64,000 bases of DNA from Odontocerum albicorne (GCA_949825065.1 OX463856.1:18472632-18536631); one strand, 5' to 3'. Shown: positions 10,904 to 22,375, counted from the stretch's first letter. The notes: a model not told the origin generated them from the letters alone. Program-made: numbers and translations.

Positions 10904-11017
10904 TTTTTTTTAAATGGCGTTTCTCGCCAGCACACTCACAGATCATACCGCTATACTAAATATGATGGCACAACGAACTGAGACGATCTGATCACACCTG
11001 CTTGTTTTCTGTCTTCT

Positions 11018-11206
11018 TCCCCCCCTTTTAAGAGAATATATACGACCGAAGTCATAGGTATCCTTACAATCCTGAATACAAGACAAAAAAAGGCCTGTGT
11101 CATTTGAGGGGAGTAGCATAGTGCGGGATTCCAGCCGGCGGGTCGCCGTCGCCGCGGCTTCCACAAGGAAGTCCAGTGCGTTACCGCGCGGCCATGCACC
11201 CTTCAC
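11018..11206 (-). mobile_element. SINE-C copy (tRNA-Ser-like head)
   Basis: The minus strand begins GGTGCATGGCCGCGCGGTAA with a CTGGACTTCC stretch, resembling a tRNA-Ser 5' half. A body with TACTCCCCTCAAATGACACA follows, ending in GGATACCTATGACTTCGGTC and a pyrimidine/A-rich tail. The copy at 46819-46976 has the same order. Confidence 0.75.
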
Positions 11207-11340
11207 TCACACGGTCTCTGGGAACGAATTAGGTTCCCTTACGATGTGACCGTACACACTCGAGAGAAAATTGTATTTTGTCATAATTTGGCATTTTAAT
11301 AATAGCACCGACAGAAGGTCAGATACCATGGACAGAGAGG
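11207..11340 (-). repeat. Repeat-X copy
   Basis: The minus strand has GGTATCTGACCTTCTGTCGG, then TAAGGGAACCTAATTCGTTC and CAGAGACCGTGTGAGTG. The same words in the same order occur on the plus strand at 33420-33610. The SINE-C copy abuts it and may have inserted into it. Confidence 0.6.
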
Positions 11341-11449
11341 AAATTTAAATTAAACAAAAGAAAATAACAAAAAACAAAGATTTTATTTTACTCATACAGA
11401 TTGCGAAGGGGTTATAACATATCGTTTATTTATTGACACACTTTTGTTT

Positions 11450-11640
11450 AATACACTTGACAATTGTTTACACCATCGTGAATTTAGACTATTTTCGATT
11501 CATCTTAATGAACTGAGCAATTAAGAGCCTAACTACACGCACATGGATTGACTTTGTTGAATGAATTTTCCAATATTGATATCTTCTACATATCAGTAGA
11601 TAAACTAAGGATTGAGCTCCTTAATTCAATTCAATTCAAA
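11450..11640 (+). mobile_element. SINE-B 3' portion
   Basis: It shares GTTGAATGAATTTTCC, then ATATCTTCTACATATCAGTAG and TTGAGCTCCTTAATT with the ends at 13980-14180 and 63110-63200. The tRNA-like head is missing. Confidence 0.6.
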
Positions 11641-11760
11641 GAACAATTTTATAAAGCGCCATTAAGAGAGCAAACTCTTCTCAAGGGCTCTATAACTCGA
11701 GACTTGCCCCCCTTATTATGAAACAAATCACGTCTGGCAACTATAGCAGCGGCCGTGCGA
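11640..11760 (+). repeat. Repeat-K copy
   Basis: It contains GAGCAAACTCTTCTCAAGGG, then CACGTCTGGCAACTATAGCA. The latter block recurs at 26058-26110 and the former at 4399. Confidence 0.55.
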
Positions 11761-11776
11761 ATCATGTATAACAATT

Positions 11777-11965
11777 TCTTTATATACAGTACAACCTTGT
11801 GGGGTTCTTGCCATGTGACACTCTCCTCCAACCAACCAGAAAGATGTTTATAAGGCCTTAAGTGTAAACCAGACTGAATTTTTTTTTCAAAGTTGGGTTC
11901 CAGTGAGAATCGAACCCGCAACTTCCGGGTCGGAAGACAGGCGTCGTACCAACTAGGTAATTTTA
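11777..11965 (-). mobile_element. SINE-A copy
   Basis: Nearly complete. On the minus strand a tRNA-like head with GCGGGTTCGATTC runs into the body and into TCTGGTTGGTTGGAGGAGAG. The CAAGGTTGTACTGTATATAA tail follows. Confidence 0.85.
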
Positions 11966-12084
11966 TTTAAATTGAAAGGCATAACTCGAGAGCATGTAAT
12001 TTGATTAAATATGTTTAAAAAATATTGTCAAACCACAGTTCGTTACGATAAAAATGTTGAATTAAAGCGTCCTTGAGCAGAGTC

Positions 12085-12640
12085 TGCTTTCTAAGCTTAC
12101 CATCATGCCATTTCCCTGTCGAGGTAAGCAGAGAGGACAGAGCACCAGACTTTTCTATCGCGACACACATCCTTAGCCTCTTCTACATTCATAAAACTTC
12201 TAAGATTTCTCTAACATTCAACGTTTTCTTCTTTCAAAATATAATTTACTTGATCTAACCATACTTTTTCGGTCTTCCTATACCATGCATTTCACCTTCT
12301 CATATAACTATCACGATTTCTTTGACTTTCTACGCTTTCTTATTTCTGGATATTATTCACTTAATCAAACAATACATTCCTTGGCCTTGCTCTCACACGC
12401 CTTCCACTCACATTTACGCTATGTACATTTGTTTTGTTAGTCTTTCTTCATTCATTCGTTCTATATGTCCAAACCATCTCAGAGTGGTCTTTTACATCTT
12501 ACTTAAAACATCAGCCTTAAATTTACATTCATCCCTAAAAAAATTCTTCCTTATTCTGCCATACATTATAATGTCACCTATTCTTTTCAGTGTACTCATT
12601 TCTACTGTACGTATTTCAATTTTATTATAACTATTATTAA
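12085..12640 (-). mobile_element. LINE-V 3' end
   Basis: The minus-strand frames give GRPKKVWLDQV, then MNVEEAKDVCRDRKVWCSV and LSAYLDREMA near the 3' end. This is the C-terminus of a LINE reverse transcriptase common in insect genomes (GRGRPKK...EEAKDVCxDRxxWRxxVSAYP). A frameshift and several stops interrupt the frame. The plus strand shows the family signature CATTTCCCTGTCGAGGTAAG, which marks every LINE-V copy in this window. Confidence 0.8.
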
Positions 12641-13059
12641 TTCGATAAAGTTAGCAAATATGAAATTTGAACTTCAGCCTAAGATGATACAAGATGCTAA
12701 TAATGTTTGGCTGGTGTTGAAATCCTGATTGGTCGAAAGTCTTATTCTATTAACGTTAGAATGGAACTCGATCATGTAGACTGGATATTATGTTTGCTAT
12801 CCATTTTTGTTTTAATTGCTCCACATGCCGTGTGCGGTTGCTCTTGTATTTAATATCGTGTCAGTTGGTAATTTGATATTCACAGCGTGATAATCATGTT
12901 TACTTATCAAGTTTGAAAACGGCAAGAAATAAATCTAAGGAGATAGTACGCGAGTGCGTATGTACTCGTACTTGCTTCGTAAAATTATTTTTGTTTATGA
13001 AAGCCACGTATGTGTTAATTGGAGTATTGGATAATAAAAAAAAATATGCTGCATTATGT
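12641..13059. other. AT-rich spacer
   Basis: No feature supported. Confidence 0.5.
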
Positions 13060-13360
13060 TGAATGGTACATACCATCACGACATTTCCCTGTCGGTGTAG
13101 GCAGAGAGGACAGGCCACAGACTTGCTTGTCTCAACCCACATCTTTCGCCACTTCTACATCCATACTCGTTCATACACAACTCTGATTTTTAACACTTCC
13201 TTTTTTTAAATATGTTTCACTTGATCTTGTCATACTTTCTTTGGTTTCCTTCTACCATATCTTCAACTTACATTTGTGCTGTGTATATTTGTTTTGTTAG
13301 TCTTTCTCCATTTATTCGCTTTACATACCCAAACTATCTCAGATGCAAGTCAAGACATAT
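13060..13360 (-). mobile_element. LINE-V 3' end
   Basis: Signature CATTTCCCTGTCGGTGTAGG at 13080 and the CACTTGATCTTGTCATAC... block confirm the family. It is 5' truncated and broken. Confidence 0.75.
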
Positions 13361-13419
13361 TTTAAATTTTCTTATTTCAACGGTTAAATGATCTTTTTTA
13401 CACAAAATTTTAACAAAAA

Positions 13420-13485
13420 AAATAGTATAAGACGAACATAACACAATAACAAAATAGTATAAGACGAACATAACACAATAACAAA
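13420..13485. repeat. Two-copy 32-bp tandem duplication
   Basis: Two adjacent, essentially identical 32-bp units each contain AGTATAAGACGAACATAACA. Confidence 0.85.
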
Positions 13486-13754
13486 ATTAACTCAAGTAAT
13501 TTATCTCGGCAAGAACTTCTTCCATTTCTTTCACTATTGTAAGTGGTCAAGGTCATGAGAAAATTCATACAATGCTCATATTGATTGCATAGTCTTTATT
13601 TAATCCTAATCAAACCAATTTACAAAAGAGAACAAAATATAACAAACATAAAATATAACGAAAAAAATAGGTAGACTTTATATAACATACTAACCAATAA
13701 ATGGGGAACCCCTTGTTAATTCATTAGCTTATGTTTCATGCACTTGACACTTAT

Positions 13755-13965
13755 TCTGATGACTTTTGTGGCCTATCTGGTAAGATATCTTTTATCCTCC
13801 AAGGAGGTAGCGGATTTGATTCCTATTGCCACCCAACTTTTTTTAAATAGTATTAGTCTGGTTTTTCCTTTAGACCTTATTGATTTATTTCTGCTTGGTT
13901 GCAAGAGATTACCACATAGCAATAAACATATCAAGGTTTACAGTAAACAACGAAAGCGATAAATT
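13755..13965 (+). mobile_element. SINE-A copy, old
   Basis: The degenerate tRNA-like head (GGCCTATCTGGTAAGATATC, GATTTGATTCC) is followed by the body and GCTTGGTTGCAAGAGATTAC. The tail continues with AATAAACATATCAAG. Confidence 0.75.
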
Positions 13966-13974
13966 ATATAATAG

Positions 13975-14200
13975 TTCATTTCTTTACTCCATCGTGAATT
14001 ATGATTGCTTTCGGTGTCGTATTCGCGAACACAGCGCTTAAGAACTTCCCACTAGCAAACGGAATGACTGTAGAATCCATTTTTCGATGTAGATTTCTTC
14101 TATATCTCGGTGGATAAATTGAGAATTGAGATCCTTGATAATCTTTGTATCCATATCTGAGCACATCACAGTGAAGTGCAAGTGACCATAGCTTCTATTG
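13975..14200 (+). mobile_element. SINE-B 3' portion
   Basis: It matches the end of the copy at 62725 (TTCTTCTATATCTCGGTGG, then TGAGAATTGAGATCCTTGAT). It abuts a SINE-A copy. Confidence 0.6.
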
Positions 14201-14589
14201 TTATTATTTTTAGACTTTTATCTGTTTTTTTTCTTATATTGTCTATTAAGTTTAATTATAATTGTATAGAACATCTATAAATTATAAAATAAAATAAATA
14301 AAAATAAGGCGATCAATTTCATTGAAAGATTTGTATAATAAATATGATTTTACACACTTAAGAAAATAGTTTTTTTTAACCAAAGAAAAAACTCACCCTC
14401 TAAAGGTTTCTGAATATTTTAAGACGATGTTTATTAAAGGCTGAAACTCACCTGTAAAGAAAAAAAAAACATTAATTATTTTATTCACTTATTGAAATGT
14501 TTGTCTATATGGCACATCTAGCGGGCTTATTACTATAAAACATTTTTCTGGCCAATCAGTTGATCATGGATAAATAAAAAATATTTATA
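14201..14589. other. AT-rich spacer
   Basis: No feature supported. Confidence 0.5.
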
Positions 14590-15010
14590 TAGATTTGATT
14601 AAATTAAATTTCTATCAATAATGGTAGAACTAGAAGAAAGGAATAAGGAAGGGAAGCAAAGGAAATTTTGAATGAAAGGATATTCTGAGTAATATTTTTT
14701 CATTTTTCTCTGAGGATGGTACACATCTGATAAATCTTGAAAGTTCGTTCCACAGGCGCGCCGAGTAAACCGCAAATGAAAATGAATAAATTGTGGTGTG
14801 ATTTGTTGGTATGGAAAGTCTTTCATCGTCTGATCAAAGAGAACGTCCGTGTTCTTAAAGAAATTAGAATTTTTCGTGAAGATAAAAATAATGATTGGAA
14901 CTGTTAAGCACGCAAAATAATGTTGACAGAATGTGAAAGTTCCTTCGCTGCCTGATCTTAAACCATTGAAGTTTGTTGTAAATCTCGGACACGTGATAAT
15001 TCCTTAGGTT
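14590..15010 (-). mobile_element. LINE-W-like C-terminus
   Basis: The minus strand reads FAVYSARLWNELSRFIRC then VPSSEK. This is the same RLWN-type LINE C-terminus as at 9.4 kb but with a distinct sequence, so a second subfamily is likely. The upstream coding region is broken, and the 3' UTR lies towards 14590. Confidence 0.7.
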
Positions 15011-15041
15011 AAGTATGGATATGAATTTTAATTTGATAAAA

Positions 15042-15410
15042 TTCGGTACATTATAAATCTATCAAACGACATAAGATCGGTTGTTCTTACGTCCGTGTGT
15101 AAGAAGAGGTATTTTGATACTTAAAAATTAATATTTATTATTTATATTTATTCCATAGTCAAAAAATATTTTTCAAATATAATTTGACAGCTGTCATGTC
15201 TTGATATGAACATAAAACTTAAAATAACACTGGAAAAAAGCATCGGTACATCTTTAATCTTTCAGACAATATAAAATCGGTTGTTCTTACGTCCGTGTGT
15301 AACAATAGGTGTTTTGATACTTATGGATTAATATTTATTATTTATATTACTGTCATTGTTAATTTTTTTTTTCCAAATATAATTTGACAGCTGTCACTTT
15401 TTAATATTAA
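15042..15410. repeat. 200-bp tandem duplication
   Basis: Two units have a period of exactly 200 bp. Each has TCGGTTGTTCTTACGTCCGT and ends with AATTTGACAGCTGTCA, whose core TGACAGCTGTCA is a perfect palindrome. The second unit is slightly shorter. Confidence 0.85.
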
Positions 15411-15417
15411 TATAACA

Positions 15418-15620
15418 TAGACGACCTCCGTGGCCTGGTGGTAAGTCGCTTGTCTGCCGATCCGGAGGTTGCGGGTTCGATCCCCGCTGGAAAGAAGATT
15501 TTTTTAAATGGAATTCCTGTCTGGTTTTCACTTAGGGCCCATTTAAACATCTTTCTGATTGGTTGGAAGAGATTGCCAAATGGCAACAAACTCGCCAGGT
15601 GAAAAAAAATAAAAATAGGA
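15418..15620 (+). mobile_element. SINE-A copy, good
   Basis: The head is GACCTCCGTGGCCTGGTGGT, with GCGGGTTCGATCCCCGCTGG as B box and flank. The body is complete, with CTGATTGGTTGGAAGAGATT and AACTCGCCAGGTG. It ends in an A-rich run. Confidence 0.85.
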
Positions 15621-16369
15621 TAAGACTTAAAATATTGGAAAAACGCATTGTTCAATAGGAGATGACTACTGTTGAACAGAAATATAAATTTTAAAACGAG
15701 AAAGCCCCTTTATAATTAGTAGCAATGCTTTTTTTCTAACATTTATAATATTAATAGCCAATTATTAGTCTCACATATCGTTTTCACTAATTTAATAGTG
15801 TTGCTATAAAAATAAACGAATTTGATTGTTATTAGTGTGTATAAAGTTTTTTGTCAATAAGATATAAAATCCGTTAGTTTGTTTTATTTATATTCTACAT
15901 TTTTAACAAAATCAGCTTCTTGTGTTTATTACTTTTAAATTTAAGGTTTTGATTGTTTTTTCTAAACATTTTTTTAATTTTAAGTTTTACAGACTTTTAC
16001 TTTTATGAATCAAAATGATAAGATAGCTGTAAGAAGAGCTGCATATTGTAAAAGGAAGAGACGATCGCGTTAATCACAACGATCAAGGGAGGCTGTAGAG
16101 AAGCAGCAACACGACAACAAATAAAGCAGCAGAAAGATAAGCTCTATGTCATATTAATAAAAAAATGCTTCCATCATTATTGATGGGTTATTACTTGTAT
16201 GCGTATTTTTATTTATTTTATTTATATATTACAAGAAATTTTAGAAATACATAATTTGTGAAAAATAAACAGGTAATTAAATGTGGACACACAATTTTCG
16301 TGGATCTGTATTTGTCGCCTTTCATTTGTCGTTTCCCCAGTAAACTAGGCTTTTACTTGTATCTTACTA
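15621..16369. other. AT-rich spacer
   Basis: A small purine-rich patch near 16020-16140 is present. No gene or repeat was recognised. Confidence 0.45.
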
Positions 16370-16930
16370 AGGACGACATTCTTCGGATCCACTGGAGTGA
16401 TCATGTTACAAATGTCTCGCTCCTGCAACGCTCCATTTGTAAATCTATAGAACATATGGTTGTAAAGGCGAAATTACACATGTGATACGTATGGGCGATC
16501 ATAGACTCCCAAAACGTATCTTGTACAGAGAAGTGGTGGGCAAGCGAAGAACTGGTGGGCAGAGGAAGCGCTATAAGGACAGTCTGCGAGAGTCACCGAC
16601 TTTGTGCGGGACGCCTGAGGACTGGTAGCAGGTGGCTGAAGACCGTGGAAGTGTGGAGAACCGTATGTTTTCGAGCTGATGGCGTCTCAGCGGCTAGGCG
16701 TGTAAGAAACAGTCAGCGCGCTGCGAACATGCGTCAGCATGGCCAGGCGTCTCAGCAGGGTCCACATGACTGTGACATTTGAGGGAGGGAGTGCGCATCT
16801 GGGATCGAGCTGTTTTTTCACCAAAGATTACCTGCACAACGTGGAAGAGCAGTTCAGGATTAACGTTGGAGTCGCGATGGGATTTCTGACTACGAGGACC
16901 GGCAACAAAGACGATTAAGGATATATGTAT
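16370..16930 (+). mobile_element. LINE C-terminus with zinc-finger end
   Basis: The plus-strand frames read ILRIHWSDHVTNVSLLQRS, then GDHRLPKRILYREVVGKRR with GGQRKRYKDSLRES downstream. The segment finishes with HDCDI*GRECASGIELFFHQR. The order (RT C-terminal domain, KRRxGGQxKRYKDSL, then a CxxC...H zinc finger of the CGRxCxSRIGLxSH type) is characteristic of a widespread LINE group. In-frame stops and frameshifts show it is inactive. The second Cys of the finger is a stop. Confidence 0.8.
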
Positions 16931-17081
16931 TGTATAAAAACTATCATCATAAATTTTCTCACAGTATTTCACTTTTGTATTATAACATATTACACTTTCA
17001 TTGTATACGTTAAAACATGGTGATTGTTTTGTTATGTAACAATTTCTTATAATGGACCAAAAATTTGTTCCATTGTCTTAT

Positions 17082-17395
17082 GTGACAACCAGACAAAAAC
17101 ATTTTTTTTTAAATTTGTGTGTTATTGAGCAAGCTATTCTAGGGCTGGAAAACCGGTATCTTACCAACTAGGCTTTGATCACTTATCTGTTCCATAATAA
17201 TTTTCTTCATTAAATATTGCATTTACCATACTTTTGTTGCATAAAGTACAACCTGGTAGGTTTATTGTCATATAGCAATCTCTTCCGATCTACCAAAAAA
17301 GTGTTAAACAAGCCTTGAGAAATTTCAGACAATTTTTAAAATTTTTACTAGAGTCATACCCGCAACTCCCGGCTATGAAGATTGTGCAACTTAAA
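17082..17395 (-). mobile_element. Two SINE-A fragments in tandem
   Basis: The head-side part at 17082-17181 has CTTACCAACTAGGCTTTGAT. A second copy at 17240-17395 runs from GTACAACCTGGTAGGTTTAT to CGCAACTCCCGG. Both are on the minus strand and degraded. Confidence 0.7.
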
Positions 17396-17429
17396 TAGAA
17401 TGAAGTCTGACTTGAAAAGCATTATGTTT

Positions 17430-17970
17430 AATTATTTGAAAACGGCAAATCGTATGTGAAAAAAAAGGAAAAAAGTAAAAATAATACAATTACATCAATG
17501 ATTAAAAATAAGGGACGGAAAAGGAAAATAAGAGATTCTGGAGAATAGGGAAACAATATAAAAATAACTACATGTAATTTTAATATATTTTTTCTATAAT
17601 GATTCATTCCATAGATATTTTCTCAGCCTCTTTAGCTCTGTCATGTTGTAAGTGTTGAACTTTATATTGGTTCGCAATTTGATCAGTGTTGAGTAATTGA
17701 TTTGAAAGTACTAACAATGCAACTATTTCACCCTAAGGACGCGTCCAGTCCAAAACTTGACGTGTATTGACGTGAGATATTGTATAGAAATCGCTCACGG
17801 CTCATGATGATCCACATTAAAGCATTGGTTGTATGAACAGTGTACTTAATCCAGGGGTCAAAAATATTTTATGTTATAGCAATAGCTAGATATTTGCAAG
17901 AAAAAATCTCATTATTTGGTTCATATCGGTGATGGAAAATATGAGTAAAGTTTTCAAGAGTCGTGTAAAT
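17430..17970. other. AT-rich sequence, possible old LINE 3' UTR
   Basis: Its general style (GGAAAAGGAAAATAAGAGATT) recalls LINE-W 3' UTRs, but no coding motif is seen. It precedes the first PLE target duplication. Confidence 0.3.
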
Positions 17971-17984
17971 ATACATTGTATAGC

Positions 17985-18625
17985 ATTGTAATTTATTTTA
18001 TCAAACACTGTTTATTCCACTTTTTTGTAACGGCATAAACCTACCGGTTTCAAGGTTTTCACCTCATCTTCAGGGGAGCACAAACAAATCAAAATTATGT
18101 TCGAACTGGCACCAATATACACGCTTTAACGGTTGGGAACATTCGGGTTGGGGGACTGAGGGGTAAGGGAGGCATGGGACGATCTCGGTCAGCAGCGGAG
18201 AGATTTTTGAAATATATGTATTTACCAGATGTTCGGATCGATGTACTGACTTAGAAATTTCTAGAGCCTCTAATCTGTCCAATTTCCGTTACTACTGATA
18301 TGTAAGAATTTGGCATCATCGATAGAAAAAGTATGGTTTTCACGGTGACAATGATTAACCATTTCAGAATAAATTAGAGGATTTGTTAAGGCGGATTTGT
18401 GTTCACGAAACCTCTTTTCAAAGGATATTTCTGTCTTTCCTATATAGAAATTATCACAGTCAGCACATAAAAGTTTATACACACAACTGTTGCTACGTAT
18501 TCCATTTTTCCCTTTCCCATTAAATAAGAGTTTCCGAAGATTAAAATTAGTGTAAAAAGCTGGCTTTATGTGACTTGGAATATTGTCTTTAAACCTCCAC
18601 AACATTAATGCCTTAACTATAAACA
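17985..18625 (-). mobile_element. Penelope-like element, copy A (sense, 5' short)
   Basis: The minus strand begins GTTTATAGTTAAGGCATTAA. It encodes IVKALMLWRFKDNIPSHIKP, then CVYKLLCADCDNFYIGKT and FEKRFREHKSALTNPLIYSE, a GIY-YIG endonuclease domain of the type fused C-terminally to PLE reverse transcriptases. A single frameshift occurs near 18280. The 3' tail has CCTGAAGATGAGGTGAAAAC and ends AAATTACAAT. A perfect 14-bp target duplication, ATACATTGTATAGC, lies at 17971-17984 and 18626-18639. The reverse transcriptase is missing, so the copy cannot be autonomous. Confidence 0.9.
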
Positions 18626-18814
18626 ATACATTGTATAGCGCTGTTTTACGAGTTTTTAAAAGGCTACATATTATATATATGCATTTAAACTAGTGTGCTG
18701 TTTTCCTGTCGAGACATGCAGTGAAGTAAAGCTGCGATATCGGTACAGCGTTTATGGCTTTAGCCAAAACAGACTTTTAACCCGTTAAATACACATATAA
18801 ACCATAATAACATT

Positions 18815-19045
18815 TATCAGTTGAGTAGGAAAAGTCGGCAGAACGCTAAGCTTTCTTATCGCAAGACACATATTTCTTCTTTTAAATTTTCTTCTTTCAA
18901 AATATCATTCACTTTATGCAAACGTAGTTTTTTGGTATTCCTCTACCCTGCCTTTGATAGTCTATCTTCATTAATTTGTTTCACATACTCAAACCACCAA
19001 AGAGTGCCTATTAAGGTTACCCATTTACATGTTTCCGTAAATTTT
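18815..19045 (-). mobile_element. LINE-V fragment
   Basis: Plus-strand words TTTCTTATCGCAAGACACAT, TTCTTCTTTCAAAATATCAT and CTCAAACCACCAAAGAGTG follow the LINE-V order. Confidence 0.55.
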
Positions 19046-19501
19046 GGTTAACTGAGATCTGAGAGTGAAATCAAAACTATGTTATCAATAATTAATAATA
19101 GGCGTATTATTTAAAAGATCGCTGACATCCAAAATATTGCCTGTGATGAAAGGTATTATCTGGACCATTACGAGCTTTAATGGCGTAGAAAGACAACTTA
19201 AGCTAATGCGGCCAGTTAATAAAACCTTAAAGGCAGTTTTAAGGGTCTACTTCAGCTAGCGTCAGGTTCAAATATTGGATTGTACAGCCTAAATAAAAAA
19301 AATAATCCCTTGAAAATAGAAGGAAGCTATTGTTATCACTATTACAATAACTATAAAAATGGATTATTTTGTACACAAAGGTTTTCTGGTAGTCCATTCA
19401 AGGCCTAGTCAACAACGGGGAATTTAAAAAGCAAGAATTCAGAAAACTACTAAGAAGAAAGAAAACATGCCTTTGAACTAAAGTAAATTAGTTTTATAAT
19501 T

Positions 19502-20486
19502 GTAATTTATTTTTATCAAACACTGTTTATTCCCCTTTTTTTTGTGACGGTATAACCTTACCGGTTTCAAGGCTTTCCCCTCATCTTCAGGGGAGTGCAA
19601 ACAAGACTAAATGCTGTTCGAACTGGTACCGATATACACGCTTCAACGGTTGGAAGCTGGAGGGTGAGGGAGGCACGGGACAATTTCGGCCAAGAGCGGA
19701 GAGTTTTTTGGGAAATAACTGTTGAATAGATGTTCCGATCGGTGTACTGACTTAGAAAATTCTAGGGCCTCTGATCTGTCCAATTTATTTCCGTTACCAC
19801 TGATATGTAAGAATTTGGCATCATCGATAGAAAAAGTATGATTCTCGCGGTGACAATGATTAGCCATTTCAGATTAAATTAGAGGATTTATTAAGGCGGA
19901 TTTGTATTCACTAAATCCATGGGAAAGGCAAAAATGGAATACTTAGCAACAGTGGTGTGTATAAACTTTTAAATGTTGACTGTGATAATTTCTATATAGG
20001 AAAGACAGGAAGATCTTTTGAAAAGAGATTTCGTGAACAGAAATCCGCCTTAACAAATCCTCTAATTTATTCTGAAATGGCTAATCACTGTCACGATGAT
20101 AATCATACTTTTTCTATCGATGATGGCAAATTTTTACATATCAGTGGTAACGGAAATAAATTGGACAGATTAGAGGCCCTAGAAATTTCTAAGTCAGTAC
20201 ACCGACCGGAACATCTGTTGAACAGTTATTTCCCAAAAATCTCTCCGCTCTTGGCCGAAATTGTCCCGTGCCTCCCTCCCCCCCAGCTTCCAACCGTTGA
20301 AGCGTGTATATCGGTACCAGTTCGAACAGCATTTAGTCTTGTTTGCGCTCCCCTGAAGATGAGGTGAAAGCCTCGAAACCGGTAGGGTTATACCGTCACA
20401 AAAAAGTGGAATAAACAGTGTTTGATAAAAATAAATTACAATGTCTTGAAACCTCCACAACGTTAATGCCTTAACTATAAATAACA
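19502..20486 (-). mobile_element. Penelope-like element, copy B (inverted pair)
   Basis: Two 3' halves are arranged head to head. From 19502 to about 19919 the GIY-YIG end and tail are on the minus strand. From about 19920 to 20443 the same region is on the plus strand (DCDNFYIGKTGRSFEKRFRE). Next, complementary to the element start, is the short leader ending TTAACTATAAATAACA. A 13-bp target duplication with one mismatch lies at 19489-19501 and 20487-20499 (TAGTTTTRTAATT). In element sense the order is leader, inverted 3' half, direct 3' half. Confidence 0.9.
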
Positions 20487-20767
20487 TAGTTTTGTAATTT
20501 TTTTATTTGTAGTGCATTAAAAATGTTGTCAATTTCTGATGTAGTCCAATTGAAAGCCAGCGTGCGATCGCTGTAAATAGAATTAATTTGGACGTAAAGA
20601 CCCATGTCCATCTTGTTAGACGGCGGGAGATGACTAAAAAGCGAATTAACCTCGGTGTTTGCTGCCATCTCTGACATCAAATCACTTATTTCCAACTCTT
20701 TTACATGTCTATTGTGGAAAATATCAACACTCAAGATGGATTGTCTTGTCGAGATGATTGTATATTA
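20487..20767 (-). CDS. Possible terminal exon, disrupted by PLE copy B
   Basis: The minus strand is open from 20764 to 20469, with peptides VDIFHNRHVKELEISDLMSE and MDMGLYVQINSIYSDRTLAF. Base composition is richer than the surroundings. The PLE duplicated its target inside the end of this frame. Before insertion the frame would have read ...KLQN followed at once by TAA. No homology is recognised and no splice acceptor is convincing, so this is either a host exon or an unknown element. Confidence 0.25.
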
Positions 20768-20937
20768 AATATTATAATTTACCATAGAGCCATGTAGAAG
20801 TTTATGTATAATAAATAGTTAATTGGTAAATATTGAACGTATTTATTCAAACAGAATTATATTTCCCTTTTTTTTAACATTTACGAAAGAAGGCTAATTA
20901 ATTTTCTTAACTCTAAAAAATAAGTAGTATGATGTAT

Positions 20938-21165
20938 AATGACAACCTCCGTGGTCTAGTTGGTAAAACGCTTGTCTCCTAACCCGGAGGTTGCGGGCTC
21001 GAGTCCCGTTGGAGCAAAGATTTTTTCCAAAAGTATTCCAGTCTGGTTTTCACTTAAGCCCTATTCAACATCTTTCTGGTTGGTTGGAAGATATTACCAC
21101 ATGAAAATAATCCCACCAGGCTGTACATGCACACAATGAAAGTGTAATGCATAACAATAATACAA
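20938..21165 (+). mobile_element. SINE-A copy, near complete
   Basis: The head is ACCTCCGTGGTCTAGTTGGT, with GCGGGCTCGAGTCCCGTTGG as B box. The linker is TTTTTTCC, and the body runs CACTTAAGCCCTATTCAAC to TTCTGGTTGGTTGGAAGATA. The tail is AATAATCCCACCAGGCTGTA, ending in a TAACAATAATACAAT run. It is the best single reference for the family here. Confidence 0.9.
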
Positions 21166-21235
21166 TGTTTATCGTATTGTATTACAATTTTATTGTACAC
21201 AGTACTATTTCATCGATTTATTACCATGTATCAAA

Positions 21236-21375
21236 CTCTTCTTACTGACGAGAAATGTGTTAAACAAGCCTTAGGCGATAACCAGATTTAGAACCGTTTA
21301 AAAAAATAAAAAACTCGGGTACCAACGGGAATTAAGCCCATAAACCTCGGATTTTCAATCAATGCGCGTTGTCAG
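21236..21375 (-). mobile_element. SINE-A fragment
   Basis: The minus strand retains the damaged B-box region (GGGCTTAATTCCCGTTGGT) and body, without the 3' tail. Confidence 0.65.
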
Positions 21376-22160
21376 TTAATGTGCACATTTAATTACTACT
21401 AGCAATATCTGATATCACTTAGAATATTCATTAACTTTTTACTACCAGCCAGAGTACAAACAACAAGCAAAACAGTAGCGCATAGTAAAGTCAATTTTGT
21501 TAGCTGGCTAAGAACATGCCATCAATTTTCAGTGATTTGAATGGCATTATCATAATTGACTATGAAATACCTAGATTTAAAAGAACGGTTTATTTCTGGT
21601 TTACACTTAATGTATGTTTAAACTCTATGAAATACCTAGATTTAAAAGAAGGGTTTCTTTTCTGGTTGGCTGTAAGATATTGTTATATATCAATAAAACT
21701 GTCAGATCGATTGGAATATATAATATAAACACCTGGTAATTAGCCTGCCAGACTGTAAAACAATTAACTATTCAATACATTTATAAATATATGTACATAT
21801 GACAAAAGTGTAATAAAATACATTGAAATATAGGTACAATAAAATGCCTGAATAAACCTTTGATACATACATTCAAAAACATAAATACAAAAAAGTTGTA
21901 GACTCCCGTACAAATCTACATATATTCACACCATAAAATATATAAACATACATAAATTAGTAGCACATAGAAACACATGGAGATGTATACCAAAAAAAGA
22001 AAATAACTAAGCAAATATAGCGTTATTAACTTTGTATTATTTGTAATGCTATACACTTTTGTATTATTGAGTGGTCGTAAATTCTTCAAAATAAGTATCT
22101 CACAAATGGTCATTTTGATTAAGTGTACTGGATATATTTTGGATCAAAAGAAGAATTATG
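21376..22160. repeat. AT-rich spacer with a small duplication
   Basis: TATGAAATACCTAGATTTAA occurs twice, at about 21560 and 21627, in roughly 67-bp units. Part of the second unit resembles a SINE-A tail (TTCTGGTTGGCTGTAAGAT). Nothing else was seen. Confidence 0.55.
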
Positions 22161-22164
22161 ATGG

Positions 22165-22375
22165 TATTACATCGTATTGCATTTTCGTTGTATACAGTAC
22201 AACCTGATGGGCTTATTGCCACGTTCCAATCTTTCCTAATTAACCAGATAAAATCTTAAGAGGCTTTAAGTGACAACCAAACAAGAATCCTAAAAAAACT
22301 GCGTTCTAACAGGAATTGAACCCCCAGTCGCCGAGTTTGAATATATGCATCATACTAACTATTCCACGGAGATTG
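22165..22375 (-). mobile_element. SINE-A copy
   Basis: A full-length but diverged minus-strand copy. The tail side has GTATACAGTACAACCTGATG and the head side CTAACTATTCCACGGAG. Confidence 0.75.

Noticed and set aside
20194..20487. Minus-strand frame of 97 codons
   Set aside because: It is the antisense of PLE copy B tail sequence. The similar plus-strand frames at 30013 and 47573 are leader plus inverted tail, also non-genic.
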